Positions 7,042 to 8,281 of a stretch of DNA of 8,281 nt are shown piece after piece; position 1 is the stretch's first letter, and each line of letters opens with the position of its first letter. The position numbers and the translations under genes were made by a program. This stretch comes from Candidatus Poseidoniaceae archaeon (GTDB lineage: Archaea; Thermoplasmatota; Poseidoniia; Poseidoniales; Poseidoniaceae). The notes under the pieces are model-generated. The model was given only the letters and a program-made list of their open reading frames with translations, was not told the origin of the DNA and did no database searches. The stretch covers positions 1 to 8,281 of the forward strand of contig JAKUNX010000083.1 in assembly GCA_022451835.1 (NCBI GenBank), in the 5' to 3' direction.

Positions 7042-7791
7042 TTACCAATAACCAAGATTTTTAGTCGCCTCGGCGATATACATTATACCACTGGCAACTA
7101 TAGCGATAAGTATTCCACTTCTAATGTGCGTTTGCTTCCACTTAGTCAGCCAACGTTTACCCAAATTAACTCCTAGTATTGCTGATAACACTAAGCATGG
7201 AATCAATATATATTCGTCAAGAATAGCACTACCCTCGAACATAATGTAGATTGGTATTCGAGTGAGATCTACTGCTAATGCTAGGATACTTGCAGTCGCT
7301 GCATACGCTACTTTATCGGGTAATCTTTTTTGTAGAAACATAGCTCTCAAAGCGCCTTGATGTCCGGTTAAGCCACCAAAGAACCCAGAACCAAATCCGC
7401 CGATTCTATCCTCAGTATCTGGTAGCCTAATGTTTGTCCATCTTTCAGTAACTGATAGAATTGGTAGAACAATTAAAGCAACCCCAACAACTAGTAGCAA
7501 TGGGTCTGAAGGAATATGTGAATGTAGTACTGCGCCAATTATTGCACCAATTACCAATGCCCAACCATAGCGTTTCACTGCGGAAAAATCAACACTAGAT
7601 CTTAGCAATTTTAGTTTCCAAGCATTATGCGCTCCATGAATTATTGCAACAGCCGCAACTGCTTCATGTGGGGGCAGCCAAAGTAGAATTACTGGAGTAA
7701 GCATAGTTGCCAGGCCAAAACCTGCAGGAACTGTCAATGCTGCCGCAAGGATAGTGATTATCATGCTCACTACAATCAAAACAAGTTCCAT
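7042..7791 (-). CDS. TauE/SafE-family membrane permease (sulfite exporter-like, former DUF81)
   Basis: 249 residues from the ATG at 7791, with about eight hydrophobic helices, typical of the family's length. The first half has the glycine-rich PAGFGLATMLTP (22-33) and an HGAHNAW segment (52-58). The second half has the repeat-like GGFGSGFFGGLTGHQGALR (131-149), a hallmark of TauE/SafE proteins, which arose from an internal duplication. Members move sulfite, sulfoacetate or other organosulfur or small anions across the membrane; the substrate cannot be told from sequence. An in-frame TTG at 7812 would add seven residues (256 in all). The ATG is preferred because GAGG lies just before it and the first helix starts at once. 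A TATA-like CTATTTAG on the minus strand (7826-7833) would start transcription near 7805, downstream of the TTG. No sulfur-metabolism gene is adjacent. Confidence 0.85.
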   Translation of the reverse strand: MELVLIVVSMIITILAAALTVPAGFGLATMLTPVILLWLPPHEAVAAVAIIHGAHNAWKLKLLRSSVDFSAVKRYGWALVIGAIIGAVLHSHIPSDPLLLVVGVALIVLPILSVTERWTNIRLPDTEDRIGGFGSGFFGGLTGHQGALRAMFLQKRLPDKVAYAATASILALAVDLTRIPIYIMFEGSAILDEYILIPCLVLSAILGVNLGKRWLTKWKQTHIRSGILIAIVASGIMYIAEATKNLGYW

Positions 7792-7831
7792 GGCCTCAAC
7801 AATACGATGCAATCAATAAGTCTGTCTAAAT

Positions 7832-7870
7832 AGATTAGATAGCAATTCACATTTTGATTTAGTCTAATCT
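7832..7870. repeat. 8-bp inverted repeat in the divergent permease/SDR intergenic region
   Basis: agattaga (7832-7839) and its exact complement tctaatct (7863-7870) are 23 bases apart. They overlap the likely promoter of the permease gene. It is a candidate regulator site, but the length is near what chance gives in AT-rich DNA. Confidence 0.3.
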
Positions 7871-7907
7871 CATAGATTCATTAACTGAATATGTAGGTTG
7901 AATCCTT

Positions 7908-7915
7908 TTTTATTA
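7908..7915 (+). promoter_or_regulatory. Possible TATA box for the small ORF and SDR gene
   Basis: ttttatta is centred about 24 bases before the ATG at 7935, the spacing expected if the transcript began at or next to that ATG (leaderless). This is the only good candidate between the permease start and the SDR gene, so the small ORF and the SDR gene would share one transcript. Confidence 0.35.
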
Positions 7916-7934
7916 GAATAAGTTGTTAAGTGGT

Positions 7935-8051
7935 ATGTTGGGAGGCGAGACTGATACTCAGATGCTATCTTTTGCCGGTTTGTTTTGCTTAGTTATTAGC
8001 AGTTTCTTTGCCGGCATTAATAGTCTTAATTTGGCAAAAAGTTTCACATAA
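7935..8051 (+). CDS. Candidate 38-residue single-pass membrane protein
   Basis: The ORF runs from ATG at 7935 to TAA at 8049-8051. The start MLGGETDTQ is polar, residues about 10-29 (MLSFAGLFCLVISSFFAGIN) are one strongly hydrophobic helix, and the end NLAKSFT is short and polar. It ends 17 bases before the SDR gene on the same strand, which looks like an operon. No Shine-Dalgarno site precedes it, but a TATA-like box at leaderless spacing does. No family is recognised. A hydrophobic ORF this short can arise by chance, so the gene is a proposal; the promoter position and spacing favour it. Confidence 0.4.
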   Translation: MLGGETDTQMLSFAGLFCLVISSFFAGINSLNLAKSFT

Positions 8052-8058
8052 ATAGTCT

Positions 8059-8063
8059 AGGTG
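8059..8063 (+). promoter_or_regulatory. Ribosome-binding site of the SDR/epimerase gene
   Basis: aggtg lies 5 bases before the ATG at 8069 and matches the archaeal anti-Shine-Dalgarno sequence. It fixes the start and shows the gene is translated from a leadered, possibly polycistronic, mRNA. Confidence 0.6.
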
Positions 8064-8068
8064 TAAGT

Positions 8069-8281
8069 ATGAAAATAGCGGTTACAGGTGCTACTGGTAC
8101 ACTTGGTAAGGCGATTATGTATAGATTGCGGGAAGCAGGTAATTCTGTGATTGGTATCGGTATGAACCAAGCAAAAATTAGCGCTATGGAAGAGCAAAAT
8201 TTTGTTATGAAACGTTGTGATATAACGAAGTTAGAAGATTTAGATGCTGCTGTAAAAAATTGTGAGATTATAATACATTGC
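8069..8281 (+). CDS. NAD(P)-binding epimerase/extended-SDR family protein (N-terminal part)
   Basis: The first 71 residues lie in the window; the rest is cut off by the right edge. MKIAVTGATGTLGKAI contains the Rossmann dinucleotide motif TGxxGxxG (6-13) right at the N-terminus. D51 in RCDIT and the strand CEIIIHC (65-71) match the second conserved part of the extended SDR fold, where the adenine ring and the H/A-A motif region lie. Members act on nucleotide sugars, steroids, isoflavone-like or quinone-linked substrates. The catalytic YxxxK is outside the window, so the reaction cannot be named. A Shine-Dalgarno site and the perfect N-terminal motif make the start secure. It probably shares a transcript with the small ORF 17 bases upstream. 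Confidence 0.85.
   Translation, partial: MKIAVTGATGTLGKAIMYRLREAGNSVIGIGMNQAKISAMEEQNFVMKRCDITKLEDLDAAVKNCEIIIHC

Overview
The window looks like part of a moderately AT-rich archaeal genome, most likely a planktonic euryarchaeon of the Marine Group II/III type (Poseidoniales-like). The evidence is an archaeal-type ribosomal protein uS2 of 202 residues, secreted Ig/CARDB-type surface proteins (one with cytoplasmic zinc ribbons), short leaders with TATA-like boxes, only occasional Shine-Dalgarno sites, and compact spacing. The lineage call is inference from gene style, since no rRNA or other phylogenetic marker beyond uS2 is present. No CRISPR array, tRNA, rRNA, insertion sequence or integrase was found.

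Layout. Positions 1-1428 (minus) hold the N-terminal 476 codons of a secreted Ig-like repeat protein that runs off the left edge. Its frame is unbroken except for two in-frame stops, TAG and TGA, nine codons apart. A divergent intergenic region (1429-1595) separates it from a 929-residue plus-strand protein (1596-4385). That protein has a signal peptide, CARDB/Ig-like ectodomains, one transmembrane helix and an acidic cytoplasmic tail with three zinc ribbons. A small lipoprotein (4530-5090) follows on the same strand after a GC-rich 72-base stretch. It meets, with no spacer, a minus-strand gene (5091-6287) for a Cas4/RecB-like PD-(D/E)XK nuclease with Fe-S-type cysteines and four predicted transmembrane helices inserted into the nuclease fold. 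A divergent intergenic region with a nested palindrome leads to rpsB (uS2, 6429-7037). rpsB converges, 4 bases apart, on a TauE/SafE-type permease gene (7042-7791, minus). On the right, a candidate 38-residue membrane protein (7935-8051) precedes the start of an NAD(P)-binding epimerase/SDR gene (8069 onward), which is cut by the window edge.

How the genes fit together. The left half is a cell-envelope block of two Ig-like surface proteins and a lipoprotein; the zinc-ribbon protein could link outside binding to cytoplasmic partners. The right half mixes a housekeeping gene (rpsB) with a transporter and an SDR enzyme, and shows no obvious pathway. The most unusual item is the membrane-embedded Cas4-like nuclease: all its catalytic and cluster residues appear present, it has no CRISPR-cas neighbours, and its topology would place both halves of the nuclease on the cytoplasmic side.
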